From: Actinomycetota bacterium
GTDB taxonomy: Bacteria > Actinomycetota > Acidimicrobiia > IMCC26256 > VFJJ01
DNA length: 50,578 nucleotides
Reading direction: 5' to 3'
NCBI GenBank assembly: GCA_009886115.1
Contig: VFJJ01000081.1
Span: forward strand, 1-50,578
Below the pieces are notes generated by a model that saw nothing but the letters and a program-made list of their open reading frames with translations, was not told where the DNA came from and did not search any database. A program made the translations under genes and the position numbers. Of the stretch, positions 14,721 through 22,847 are shown one piece after another; position 1 is the stretch's first letter; each line of letters begins with the position of its first letter.

Positions 14721-16340
14721 GTGACGACACCGGCTCCGTGGACCTTGGGTCCTGACGAGCCGCGTGTGATCGGCGACTGGATCCGGCACAAGGCGCTGCG
14801 CAATCGAGAGAAGGTGGCGCTCGACATCGTTGGCCGCGAGAAGACCTATGTCGGTGTCGACCGCGACAGCGACCGGGTCGCCGCGGGCCTGTCCGCCCTC
14901 GGGCTGGGTCTGGGCGACAACGCGTCGCTGATGATGAAGAACAGCCTCGAGAACGTCGACGCCTGGTTCGCCATGGCCAAGGCCGGCATCGTGGAGGTTC
15001 CGATCAACCATGCCAATCGGGGATATCTCCTCGAGTACCTGATCGGACACTCGCACTCGAGGGCGATCGTGATCGACGAGGAGTACCTCGACCGCATCGC
15101 CGAGGTCGCTCCGAACCTCACCGGGCTCGAGCACGTCATCGTGCACCGCGAGGGTCTCGGCTTGGGAACCCCGTCGCTTCCCGGGCACGTCACCGTGCAC
15201 GAGCTGAACGACCTGTATCTCGACGTTCCGCCTCCTGCTCCGGCGCTCGACCGGCTGTCCCGGTCGGTCATTCTCTACACCTCGGGCACGACCGGGCCGT
15301 CGAAAGGGGTGTGCCTCTCACACGAGGCGAACCTCAACTTGACCCGTCACACGCGGTGGCTCGTGGGCTACGACGCCGACGACGTGCTCTACACGGCCTT
15401 CCCGCTGTTCCATGTGAACGCCAAGTACACCAGCGTGATGTGCGCCATGGAGGCCGACGCCAAGCTGGTGATGGACCAGAGGTTCTCGGCCAGCCACTTC
15501 TGGACGATGTGTCGCGACAAGGGCATCACCGCGTTCAACTACCAGGGCGGGCTGCTGATGATGCTCTGGAAGCAGCCCGAGCGCGACGACGACGCCGAGC
15601 ACTCGGTGCGGCACGGGTTCGGGGCTCCGTGCCCCGTCGAGATATGGGAGCCGTTCGAGGACCGGTTCGGCGTGGAACTGGTCGAGGTGTACGGGATGAC
15701 CGAGGTGGCCGTCGCCACCGAGAACCCCGTCCAATCTCGGCGCATCGGCTCCGCCGGACGCGAATCCGACAACTATCACGTCACGATCGTCGACGAGAAC
15801 GACCTGCCCGTTCCGCCGGGTACGGCCGGCGAGATCGTCGTGCGTCCGAAGAAGCCGGGCATCATGATCGGTGAATACTTCGACATGCCCGACGCCACCG
15901 TGCACGCCTTCAGGAACCTGTGGTTCCACACGGGTGATCGGGGGCGCTTCGACGACGACGGGTACCTGTACTTCATCGACCGGATGAAAGACTGCGTGCG
16001 ACGTCGGGGCGAGAACATCTCGTCGTTCGAGGTCGAGGCGGTCATCAACACGCACGATGCCGTGCTGGAGTCGGCCGTGTTCGGCGTCCCGTCGGAGCTC
16101 GGCGAGGAAGAGGTCATGACCGCGCTCGTTCGCAAGCCCGGGCATACGCTCGACGAGGTCGCCCTGCTCGACCATTGCACTGGGCACATGGCCCACTTCG
16201 CCGTGCCGAGGTACGTGAGGTGGATGGACGATTTGCCCAAGACCCCGTCGCAGCGGGTCGAGAAGTACAAGCTCCGGGCCGAGGGTGTCACCGTCGACAC
16301 CTGGGACCGCGATGCCAACGGGTACAAGGTGAAGCGATGA
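14721..16340 (+). CDS. ATP-dependent acyl-CoA ligase (AMP-binding, CaiC-like)
   Basis: A 539-residue adenylate-forming enzyme. Motifs in order: YTSGTTGPSKGV (P-loop), FPLFHVNAK, VYGMTEVA, WFHTGDRGRFDDDGYLYF, then DRMKDCVRRRGENIS, and a C-terminal PKTPSQRVEKYKLR where a Lys should complete adenylation. It makes an acyl-CoA from a carboxylic acid, ATP and CoA; the overall pattern is closest to crotonobetaine/carnitine-CoA ligase-like enzymes, but the acid is unknown. GTG start at 14721, 13 bases after the cyclase stop, with GAGGG upstream. Its stop overlaps the next ATG (ATGA). Confidence 0.9.
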   Translation: MTTPAPWTLGPDEPRVIGDWIRHKALRNREKVALDIVGREKTYVGVDRDSDRVAAGLSALGLGLGDNASLMMKNSLENVDAWFAMAKAGIVEVPINHANRGYLLEYLIGHSHSRAIVIDEEYLDRIAEVAPNLTGLEHVIVHREGLGLGTPSLPGHVTVHELNDLYLDVPPPAPALDRLSRSVILYTSGTTGPSKGVCLSHEANLNLTRHTRWLVGYDADDVLYTAFPLFHVNAKYTSVMCAMEADAKLVMDQRFSASHFWTMCRDKGITAFNYQGGLLMMLWKQPERDDDAEHSVRHGFGAPCPVEIWEPFEDRFGVELVEVYGMTEVAVATENPVQSRRIGSAGRESDNYHVTIVDENDLPVPPGTAGEIVVRPKKPGIMIGEYFDMPDATVHAFRNLWFHTGDRGRFDDDGYLYFIDRMKDCVRRRGENISSFEVEAVINTHDAVLESAVFGVPSELGEEEVMTALVRKPGHTLDEVALLDHCTGHMAHFAVPRYVRWMDDLPKTPSQRVEKYKLRAEGVTVDTWDRDANGYKVKR

Positions 16341-17563
16341 CCGGCATCGCCGAGCACGAGCGCAGGTCGGGAGCCAGGTCAGCGGCCGCACCAGCTGATG
16401 TGATCGTCCTCGAGGAGTCCGACCTGCAGGAGCGGTTCCACGCCGAGGGCTGGAGCGACGGCTTGCCCGTCGTGGCCCCGACGCCCGACCGGGTCGACGC
16501 CATGTTGGCCGCGGCTCGTCTCGACCCCGATCTGGTGGTGGGGATCGTTCCCCAGCGCGACCGGGTCGTCACCGCGGAGAAGGTCGCCGTCAACGCGGTC
16601 ATGGCCGGATGCCGGCCGGAGTACTTCCCATTGGTCGTCACGGCGATGGGGGCCATCCTCCAGCCCGCGTTCAACGCCCACACGGTGATCACGTCCACGG
16701 GTGGGGCAGCCCTGTGCCTCGTCGTCAGCGGTACCGAGGCCGACCGGCTCGGGATGAACGCCGCGCACAACGTGCTGGGCTCCGGCAACCGGGCCAATGC
16801 CACCATCGGTCGAGCCGTCAGGCTCGTCGCCCGGAACGTCCTCGGGGCGAGCTCCCCCGGGCTCGATGGATCGAGCTTCGGCCATCCCGGCAAGTACTCG
16901 TTGTGCATCGCCGAGGCGCCACCGCCGGCGGGTTGGGAGCCGCTTAGGGTCGAGCTCGGCTTCAGTGCCGACGACAGCACGGTCACGGTCGCGCCCACCG
17001 AAGGGCCGTGGCAGATTGCCAACCACCTGTCGCCTGCGGCACGCGACATCCTCCTCACCTTCGCCGCCGCGATCAGGTGCCCGGTCACGTTCTCGGTGGG
17101 CAAGGGCGGCCACGAGGTCGTGGTGCTGTTCGGGCCCGAGCATGCGCAGGCTGTTGCCGCCGAAGGCTGGACCCGTTCGGATGTGTGCGAGTTCCTCGTC
17201 GCGCACACGCGGGTCACGCCCGAGGAGTTGGCTGCGGCCGGCGTGCACCTGGAGGTGGGAGCCCAGCACGACATGACCCCAGACGCCGATGGGCGACTGG
17301 CGACCCTGGCGTCGCCGGCTTCGGTGTACGTCGTCACCTGTGGCGGCGCCGGGGCGGGGTGGTCGGCCTACCTGCCAACATGGGCGCCCAGCATCCACGC
17401 CCGGGCCGTGACGCTGCGGATCCCGAGACCGCACGAGCGCTGGCCGTGCACCGATGTCCACGGCCGTACGATCGACTGGTTGGTGTTCGCGCCGCCCTCA
17501 GCTCCCCAACCCCCGCGCCGCCTGCAGCACGTGCATGACCCAACGCGCGCCGCTTTCGCGTGA
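16337..17563 (+). CDS. conserved protein adjacent to UGSC selenoprotein, function unknown
   Basis: A 408-residue protein with no recognised catalytic domain. Notable blocks are GWSDGLPVVAPTPDRVDAML, then EKVAVNAVMAGCRPEYFPLV, LGSGNRANATIGRAVRLV and FGHPGKYSLC. From memory, proteins with this pattern recur beside UGSC-motif (seleno)proteins, so the pair may be one functional unit. There is no signal peptide or membrane segment. The ATG at 16337 overlaps the ligase stop; an upstream frame to 16175 only shadows the ligase. The C-terminus (after about residue 385) is Pro/Arg-rich and poorly conserved-looking. A redox role is inferred only from its partner. Confidence 0.65.
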   Translation: MTGIAEHERRSGARSAAAPADVIVLEESDLQERFHAEGWSDGLPVVAPTPDRVDAMLAAARLDPDLVVGIVPQRDRVVTAEKVAVNAVMAGCRPEYFPLVVTAMGAILQPAFNAHTVITSTGGAALCLVVSGTEADRLGMNAAHNVLGSGNRANATIGRAVRLVARNVLGASSPGLDGSSFGHPGKYSLCIAEAPPPAGWEPLRVELGFSADDSTVTVAPTEGPWQIANHLSPAARDILLTFAAAIRCPVTFSVGKGGHEVVVLFGPEHAQAVAAEGWTRSDVCEFLVAHTRVTPEELAAAGVHLEVGAQHDMTPDADGRLATLASPASVYVVTCGGAGAGWSAYLPTWAPSIHARAVTLRIPRPHERWPCTDVHGRTIDWLVFAPPSAPQPPRRLQHVHDPTRAAFA

Positions 17564-17595
17564 GGCGCCAGCACCGACAGATCGAGGAGCAGACC

Positions 17596-18183
17596 ATGGC
17601 CCAGATCACCGTTCACCGTCCCGACGTGGCCGACGACCGTCCGCAGGCGTCGTCGCTCGCCCGCCGGGTCTCGCTGCCAGCCGGAGCGGTCCTCACGCTC
17701 ATCGAGAACGGCAAGCCCAATGCTCGGGCGCTCATGGTGAAGGTGGCTGAAGGGCTGCGGTCTCGGCTGGGAATCGCGCGTGTAGACATCCATTCCAAGC
17801 CCAGCGCCGCCTCGGCCATCGGCCCTGACGAGGCCAAGGCGATCGCCGCGCGCTCTCATCTCGTCATCACCGGCGTCGGCGATTGAGGCGCCTGCACAGC
17901 GTGCAGTTTGCACGACGCCGTGATGATCGAGTCCCTCGGCACGCCAGCGACGCTGGTGATCACCGAGCCCTTTGCCCCCTTGGCTGCGAGCTTCTCGCGT
18001 ACCCTGGGCCTGGCGGAGGCGTACCACGTCGCTGCCGTCGCCCACCCTGTCTCCACGAAGGACGACGCCGAGCTCGGCGCCCTCGCGGCGACGATCGTCG
18101 ATCTCGTGGCGGCCCAGCTGACCATCGATCCGACCGATCCGACCGACCCGACCAACGACTCGACACGGGGAGCAGAGCAGTGA
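17596..18183 (+). CDS. UGSC-type selenoprotein with in-frame UGA (Sec97)
   Basis: A 195-residue product if the TGA at 17884-17886 is read as selenocysteine. The frame before it (MAQITVHRP ... HLVITGVGD) continues without shift into U-G-A-C-T-A-C-S-L-H-D-A-V-M-I-E, then another 80 codons to a TGA at 18181. The U-G-A-C-x-x-C cluster matches the redox motif of the family called UGSC (seleno)proteins, where Sec or Cys occupies this place. A hairpin starting directly after the UGA has bacterial-SECIS geometry. The ATG at 17596 has GAGGAG 7 bases upstream, and the true stop overlaps the next GTG. An automatic caller would split it into a 97-codon piece and a short orphan. The C-terminus holds a D-P-T repeat. 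Function is unknown, presumably thiol/selenol redox. Confidence 0.82.
17887..17919 (+). promoter_or_regulatory. SECIS-like hairpin directly after the UGA
   Basis: Outer stem GGCG (17887-17890) with CGCC (17916-17919); inner perfect 6-bp stem CGTGCA (17900-17905) with TGCACG (17909-17914); apical loop GTT. The loop begins 19 nt after the UGA with G as its first base, within the usual limits for a bacterial SECIS (loop 16-37 nt downstream, G among the first two loop bases). An alternative stem CTGCA/TGCAG competes. Confidence 0.6.
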
Positions 18184-18740
18184 CCGACGACCTCGAAGCA
18201 CGGATCCGCCGGCTGGAGGACCGCGCCGAGATCAGCCTCCTCGTGGCCGAGTACGGCGTCGCCGTCGACGACCGCGACATGGCGACGCTGGGCGATCTCT
18301 TCACCGACGACGCGGTGTTCAGGCACGCCGACGGGTTCGCCGAGATGCGCGGCCGCGACACCGTCATCGACTTCTACCAGAACCGCTTTCGGCTGTTCGG
18401 GCCGAGCTTTCACTATCCGCACAGCCATGCGATCTGGTTTCCCGAGACGACCGGAGCCGGCGATGCGACGACCGCCACAGGACGGGTCACCGCCCATGCG
18501 GAGCTGGGGACCGAGGGAAAGACCGTCATGGTGGCCTTGCGCTACCACGATCGCTATGTGTGCCAAGGACGCTGGCGTTTCGCAGAGCGGGTGTTGTCGT
18601 TCCTGTACTTCATGGATCTGGCCGAGCTGGCCGCTGGCGGGCTGACGGCCCCGATGCGCAAGATCTGGCCTGGTCCGACGATGGCCACCGACCTGCCCGA
18701 GACGCTGCCGACCTGGCGCTCGTACTACGGGCTGGCGTGA
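18180..18740 (+). CDS. SnoaL/NTF2-like domain protein
   Basis: A 186-residue cone-fold protein. It starts VTDDLEARIRRLEDRAEISLLVAEYGVAVDDRD, then LGDLFTDDAVFRH and GRDTVIDFYQNRF, the standard SnoaL-like (SnoaL_4) opening; WRFAERVLSFLYFMDL closes the sheet. Such domains bind hydrophobic ligands as isomerases, dehydratases or non-catalytic pockets and recur in steroid and terpenoid catabolic islands. Its GTG overlaps the selenoprotein stop (GTGA), so reading through the UGA would be needed to couple translation of this gene. One of three NTF2-like proteins in the window. Confidence 0.82.
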   Translation: MTDDLEARIRRLEDRAEISLLVAEYGVAVDDRDMATLGDLFTDDAVFRHADGFAEMRGRDTVIDFYQNRFRLFGPSFHYPHSHAIWFPETTGAGDATTATGRVTAHAELGTEGKTVMVALRYHDRYVCQGRWRFAERVLSFLYFMDLAELAAGGLTAPMRKIWPGPTMATDLPETLPTWRSYYGLA

Positions 18741-18766
18741 GCAACGCCACCGACGAGGAGATCACG

Positions 18767-19474
18767 ATGAGCACCACCATCACTGAGCGGGTCGACGAGC
18801 TGCCTCCGGCCGAGCAGGCGATCGTCACCGAGATCGCGACGGCCTGCCGCATCTTGGCGGCCCACGGCTGCAGCCCCGGGATCGGTGGCCACGTGAGCGT
18901 GCGCGCTCCGGGGCAGGACGCCTTCTTCATCAACTCGTTCCACCTCACGTTCGACGAGATCACCCCGGCCGACGTGATGAAGCTCGGGTTCGACGGCAGC
19001 GCGCGTCACGGTCGCCACCGGGTGAGCCCGGGATGGGAGTTCCACGCCGGGATCTACCAGCAGCGCCGCGACGTCGACGCCGTCGTGCACACGCACGCCT
19101 TCTGGGTGACCGCGTTGTCGTCGCTCAACCGCCCGCTCAAGATGCGGCACAACCTGTGCACGTTCTTCTTCGAGAAGATGGCGGTGAGCCCCGACGACAC
19201 CTTCGAGCAGATCGGCCCGGCGCTGGCCGACGCCAACTCGATCCTCATCCCGTTCCACGGCGCGGTCACCGTCGACCGCTCGCTGGGCAGGGCCGCCGCG
19301 CTCATGCTGAACCTCGAGGACATGGCCCGCCTCGACGTGACCCTCGAGGCGACCCAGGCCCCACCCATGCCTGACGAACGCTGCCCCGCGCTCCGGACTC
19401 TCGTCGACGAGGTGGCCGGTTATCTGGAGCTGACCTGGGAGCTCCACCGCCGCAAGGTGATGCTCCCGTGGTGA
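18767..19474 (+). CDS. class II aldolase/adducin family protein
   Basis: A 235-residue class II aldolase-type protein. Features: HGCSPGIGGHVSVRAPG (N-terminal block), VVHTHAFWVTALSSL (paired zinc His), and LIPFHGAVTVDRSLGRAAALMLNLEDMAR (third zinc His). Relatives cleave sugar phosphates, but many in actinobacterial catabolic clusters act on unknown hydroxy-keto compounds by retro-aldol cleavage or decarboxylation. ATG at 18767 with GAGGAG upstream is preferred; a GTG at 18737 overlapping the preceding stop is in frame and would add 10 residues. The stop overlaps the following P450 start. Confidence 0.85.
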   Translation: MSTTITERVDELPPAEQAIVTEIATACRILAAHGCSPGIGGHVSVRAPGQDAFFINSFHLTFDEITPADVMKLGFDGSARHGRHRVSPGWEFHAGIYQQRRDVDAVVHTHAFWVTALSSLNRPLKMRHNLCTFFFEKMAVSPDDTFEQIGPALADANSILIPFHGAVTVDRSLGRAAALMLNLEDMARLDVTLEATQAPPMPDERCPALRTLVDEVAGYLELTWELHRRKVMLPW

Positions 19475-20727
19475 CCCGCGCCGGAGTGGGCCCGGGGCGC
19501 GAGGCCGAGCTGGCCGAGGCTCTCGTGGGTCTGGTCGACGGCGATCGCGACCCCTATCCGGTGTACGCCCTGCTCCGCGACGAGGCCCCGGTGCTGTGGT
19601 GCGACGCGCTCTCGGCCTGGGTGCTGACCCGTTGGGACGACGTCACCCGGGCCTTCGAGGACGCCGAGCACTTCGGGCAGCTCATGGGCACGCCCGGGAC
19701 GTCGTCGATCCACGGGCGGGCGCTCCTGCAGATGACGGGCGACGAGCACCGCCGCAAGTCGGCCATCGTCTCGCGCCGAATTCGCAGTCCCCGCCTGCTC
19801 GAGTCGGCGCTGGCCGAGATGGTCGCTCGCCTGATCGAGCACTTCGGCGGGGCGCTGCCGTTCGCCCCCGAGGTGGCTGACGTGAAGGGCGGGCTGACCA
19901 CGCCCGTTCCGCTGTCGGTCATCGGTGAGCTGATGGACATGCAAGAGGCCGCCCGTTTCGCCCACTGGTACCACGCCATCGTGGCCGCGGGAGTGGCGAA
20001 CGTGCGGGGAGACCCGGACGTCCACGCCCGCGGGCTCGAGGCGCGCCAGGAGCTGTACGACTTCGTCACGCCGATCATCGAGCAGAAGCGGCTCCACCCG
20101 GGTGACGAGTTACTGTCCGATCTCTGCTCGATGGAGTACGAGGGCGAACAGCTTTCCGACGACGAGGTCCGGAGCTTCTGCAGCTTTCTCCTTTCGGCTG
20201 GTATCGAGACGACCGACCGGGCACTCACCAGCCTGTTCAAGCAGCTGGCCCTGGAGCCGGCGTCGTGGCAGCGGGTGCGCGACGATCGATCACTCGTCTC
20301 GTCGGCCTGCGCCGAGATCCTCAGGTTCCGCGCACCGGTGCAGGGAACAGTGCGCGTCGTCGCTCGCGATCTCGAGCTCCGGGGCCGGAAGCTCCGCGCG
20401 GGTGACAAGGTCATCGTGTTGGTCGGAGCGGCGAACCACGATCCCGAGGCGTTCGCCGAGCCCGACTGCTTCGATGTCACCCGGTTCCTGGGCACCGAAC
20501 GGCCGCAGTTCACGCCGATCGGGCCTCTCCGCGCGTTCGGCGCTGGCGCCCACACCTGTACGGGGAGTCTCTTGGCCAAGCTGGAGATGGAGCGAACGCT
20601 CACGTACCTGCTCGACCGCTGCGAGCGCATCGAGCTCGTCGGCCCGGCACCAGCCGACGCCGGGTTCATGCTGCGATCGGCTCCGAGCCTCGAGCTGCGG
20701 CTCCACCCGAGCGCGGCGGTCCGCTGA
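19468..20727 (+). CDS. cytochrome P450
   Basis: A 419-residue soluble bacterial P450. I-helix oxygen-binding segment: FLLSAGIETTDRAL; K-helix ExxR: AEILRFRAPV; heme loop with the Cys thiolate ligand: FGAGAHTCTGSLLAKLEM. It would hydroxylate an unactivated carbon using ferredoxin-delivered electrons; no ferredoxin or reductase gene is in the window. The start is a GTG at 19468 or the next GTG at 19471, overlapping the aldolase stop. It is in the operon behind TetR site 2. Substrate is unknown; the neighbourhood suggests a hydrophobic alicyclic compound. Confidence 0.92.
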   Translation: MVTRAGVGPGREAELAEALVGLVDGDRDPYPVYALLRDEAPVLWCDALSAWVLTRWDDVTRAFEDAEHFGQLMGTPGTSSIHGRALLQMTGDEHRRKSAIVSRRIRSPRLLESALAEMVARLIEHFGGALPFAPEVADVKGGLTTPVPLSVIGELMDMQEAARFAHWYHAIVAAGVANVRGDPDVHARGLEARQELYDFVTPIIEQKRLHPGDELLSDLCSMEYEGEQLSDDEVRSFCSFLLSAGIETTDRALTSLFKQLALEPASWQRVRDDRSLVSSACAEILRFRAPVQGTVRVVARDLELRGRKLRAGDKVIVLVGAANHDPEAFAEPDCFDVTRFLGTERPQFTPIGPLRAFGAGAHTCTGSLLAKLEMERTLTYLLDRCERIELVGPAPADAGFMLRSAPSLELRLHPSAAVR

Positions 20728-20776
20728 AGACAGCGTTTCGACCTTCGACGAACGACATCACACCAGGAGGGGAGTC

Positions 20777-21613
20777 ATGAGCGGACGCTTGGCAGGAAAG
20801 GTCGCGGCGATCACAGGCGCGGCGAGCGGGTTCGGAGAGGGGGCCGTCAGGCGCTTCGTGGCCGAGGGAGCGAAGGTGGCCATGGGTGACCTGCAAGACG
20901 ACAGGGCCAAGGTGCTCTTCGACGACCTGGGCTCGGCCGTCGCCTACCTCCACTGCGATGTGACCAAGGAGGCCGACGTCGCGGCCCTCGTCGATCTGGC
21001 CGTGAGCCAGTTCGGCCGCCTCGATGTGATGTACAACAACGCCGGGATCGTCGGGGCAGTCGGGCCCATCGACACGACCCCCGCCGCCGAGTGGAGCGCC
21101 ACGCTGGCGGTCCTGCTCGATGGCGTGTTCCACGGCATGAAGCACGCAGCCCGGGTCATGAAGCCTCAGCAGTCCGGGTCGATCATCTCGATGGCGAGCA
21201 CGGCCGGCCTGTTCGGCGGGCTCGGGCCCCACGCCTACGCGTCGGCCAAGCATGCCGTGGTGGGCCTCACGAAGAACGTGGGGGCCGAGCTGTGCAGGTT
21301 CGGCATCCGGGTGAACTGCATCGCCCCGGCCAGCATGGCGACGGCCATGGTGGCCAACGTGATGACGGGCGACCCGACTGCGATCGAAGAGACCAAGCGG
21401 CTCCTGGCCGAGGCGTCGCCCATCCGCAACCGTCCCGGTCTGGTCGAGGACGTCGTGAACGCCGCCCTTTGGCTGGCGAGCGACGAGTCGGGTTACACGA
21501 ACGGGCATTGCCTCACGACCGATGCCGGTATCACCACCGGTTCGACGGCGGCCGACCCGGCCTTCGCCGAGTACGCCCCCATGATTCGCGAGGCCGGCAA
21601 GGTGGGTCTGTAG
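20777..21613 (+). CDS. SDR family NAD(P)-dependent oxidoreductase
   Basis: A 278-residue short-chain dehydrogenase: TGAASGFG loop, MGDLQDD after the second strand (acidic, NAD-preferring), MYNNAGIVG, SIISMASTAG, catalytic YASAK, and IAPASMATAM. ATG at 20777 has AGGAGGGGAGTC before it. The 49-bp gap from the P450 has no terminator-like structure, so it probably closes the long operon. It is convergent with the next SDR; a 7-bp GC hairpin lies between them. It likely oxidises the alcohol formed by the P450. Confidence 0.88.
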   Translation: MSGRLAGKVAAITGAASGFGEGAVRRFVAEGAKVAMGDLQDDRAKVLFDDLGSAVAYLHCDVTKEADVAALVDLAVSQFGRLDVMYNNAGIVGAVGPIDTTPAAEWSATLAVLLDGVFHGMKHAARVMKPQQSGSIISMASTAGLFGGLGPHAYASAKHAVVGLTKNVGAELCRFGIRVNCIAPASMATAMVANVMTGDPTAIEETKRLLAEASPIRNRPGLVEDVVNAALWLASDESGYTNGHCLTTDAGITTGSTAADPAFAEYAPMIREAGKVGL

Positions 21614-21652
21614 CCCTCACACCGCCGGGTCGCTCCGGCTGGACGTCGCTCG

Positions 21653-21682
21653 GGCGGGTTCCTCGCGGGGGGCACACCCGCC
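21653..21682. terminator. possible terminator hairpin between convergent SDR genes
   Basis: GGCGGGT (21653-21659) pairs with ACCCGCC (21676-21682) around a 16-nt loop, in the 86-bp gap between two convergent genes. There is no T-run, but GC hairpins without U-tracts are usual in such genomes. Confidence 0.35.
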
Positions 21683-21699
21683 GGCAGCCTGCCCGAACG

Positions 21700-22497
21700 T
21701 CACACCGTCGTCATGCCGCCGTCGACCGGGAGGATGACACCGGTGACCCATCCCGACTCGTCGGAGGCGAGAAAGAGGGCCGCTTGGGCGATGTCGGCTG
21801 TCGTGCCGAGTCGCCCAAGGGGGAAGCGCACCCGAGCGGCGTCGAGCAACGCTTCGACGTCGACCGGGCCCTCGGTGCCGGTCGCGAATCCACCACGCGC
21901 CTCGTAGGTGGTGCGCACGAGTGGCGTGGGGACCGTCCCGGGACAGATGGCGTTGACCCTGATGCCCCGCGACGCGTAGTCGGCTGCCATCTGACGGGTG
22001 AGGCCGATGACCCCGGCCTTGGCCGCTGCATAGGGTGCGATCCCCGGGACCCCGATGAGCCCGCCCACCGAGGCCTGGTTGACGATCGAGCCCGATCCCT
22101 GAGCCAGCATGGGAACGAGGCTGTACTTGGCCGAGAGCCACACGCCCGTGAGGTTGACGGCGATGACCCGGTTCCAGTCATCGAAGGCCACGTCGCCAGC
22201 CGAGCCCGAGCCGGGGATGCCCGCGTTGGCGTAGAGCACGTCGAGCCGACCGAACGCCGCGACGACGGCGCCGACCATCTCCTCGGCACTCCCTGGATCG
22301 GCGACGTCAGCGGCGACGGCGACGGCCCGGCCACCCGCGGCGGTGATGCGCTCCGTCACCGCTCGGGCACCGTCGAGGTTCATGTCGGCACACCCCACTG
22401 CGGCACCCTCGGCCGCGAAGAGCTCGGCCGAGGCGGCGCCGATCCCCGATCCGGCGCCGGTGATCAGCGCGACCTTGCCAGCGAGTCGTGTGCTCAT
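21700..22497 (-). CDS. SDR family NAD(P)-dependent oxidoreductase
   Basis: A 265-residue short-chain dehydrogenase: TGAGSGIG loop, CADMNLD acidic strand, YANAGIPG, SIVNQASVGG with the catalytic Ser region, catalytic YAAAK, and ICPGTVPTPL. The usual NNAG is ANAG, and the strand has NQAS rather than NISS, small departures that rarely abolish activity. The ATG at 22497 is chosen; the frame stays open to 22788 through the repeat-rich divergent region, which is not protein-like. It is a single-gene unit divergent from the TetR gene, with TetR site 3 in its promoter region. Confidence 0.88.
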   Translation of the reverse strand: MSTRLAGKVALITGAGSGIGAASAELFAAEGAAVGCADMNLDGARAVTERITAAGGRAVAVAADVADPGSAEEMVGAVVAAFGRLDVLYANAGIPGSGSAGDVAFDDWNRVIAVNLTGVWLSAKYSLVPMLAQGSGSIVNQASVGGLIGVPGIAPYAAAKAGVIGLTRQMAADYASRGIRVNAICPGTVPTPLVRTTYEARGGFATGTEGPVDVEALLDAARVRFPLGRLGTTADIAQAALFLASDESGWVTGVILPVDGGMTTV

Positions 22498-22579
22498 GTG
22501 TGCCTGCTCTCTCGGTGCTCCGGAGTCCCGTCCCATGATGCGCGGGTCGAGCGGATGGTGCGACGCCGCGCCAGGACGT

Positions 22580-22597
22580 GTCAAACGATCGTTCGAT
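22580..22597. promoter_or_regulatory. TetR-type operator palindrome, site 3
   Basis: GTCAAACGATCGTTCGAT matches the best site at 14 of 18 positions, with the core CAAACGATCGTT intact. It lies between the divergent SDR and TetR genes. On the minus strand the site runs into TTGACA, a possible -35 box for the SDR. Its position also suits autoregulation of TetR. Confidence 0.65.
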
Positions 22598-22612
22598 CTC
22601 TGGGTCGACGCA

Positions 22613-22649
22613 TGGTGGAGTGGTGGAGTGGTGGAGTGGTGGAGTGGTG
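22613..22649. repeat. 8-bp tandem repeat (TGGTGGAG x4 plus partial)
   Basis: Four exact copies of TGGTGGAG followed by a fifth degenerate copy, in the 350-bp non-coding region between the SDR and TetR genes. Such short arrays can change length by slippage; here that would alter the spacing of upstream elements, not a protein. The rest of 22498-22847 contains only TetR site 3. Confidence 0.85.
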
Positions 22650-22847
22650 AGGCGATGTTCTCCTCGGCGCGACGCCCGACGTCGACCCGGGAGTCGCGAA
22701 CGACGCGTCGAGCAACCCGCCGTCGAGCTCCGACGTCGTGCGTGCCGGCGCCCACCCTCATGAGGCCGAGGAAGGCACTCGAGATCATCTAGCCTGTCGC
22801 CTTCTCCCGACAGACCCGACACGTTCGGCTGCCCCGACAGGTTCGAC

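Noticed and set aside
17884-17886. UGA as a genuine stop, giving two small genes 17596-17886 and 17908-18183
   Set aside because: The second piece has no ribosome-binding site and only a TTG start, it continues in the same frame with family-like sequence, and it ends in a normal operon overlap. A simple stop does not explain this; a sequencing error (TGC read as TGA) remains the main alternative.
22498-22847. Small ORFs in the TetR/SDR intergenic region
   Set aside because: They depend on the 8-bp tandem array, have no ribosome-binding sites and are Arg/Ser-rich; the region is better read as regulatory.
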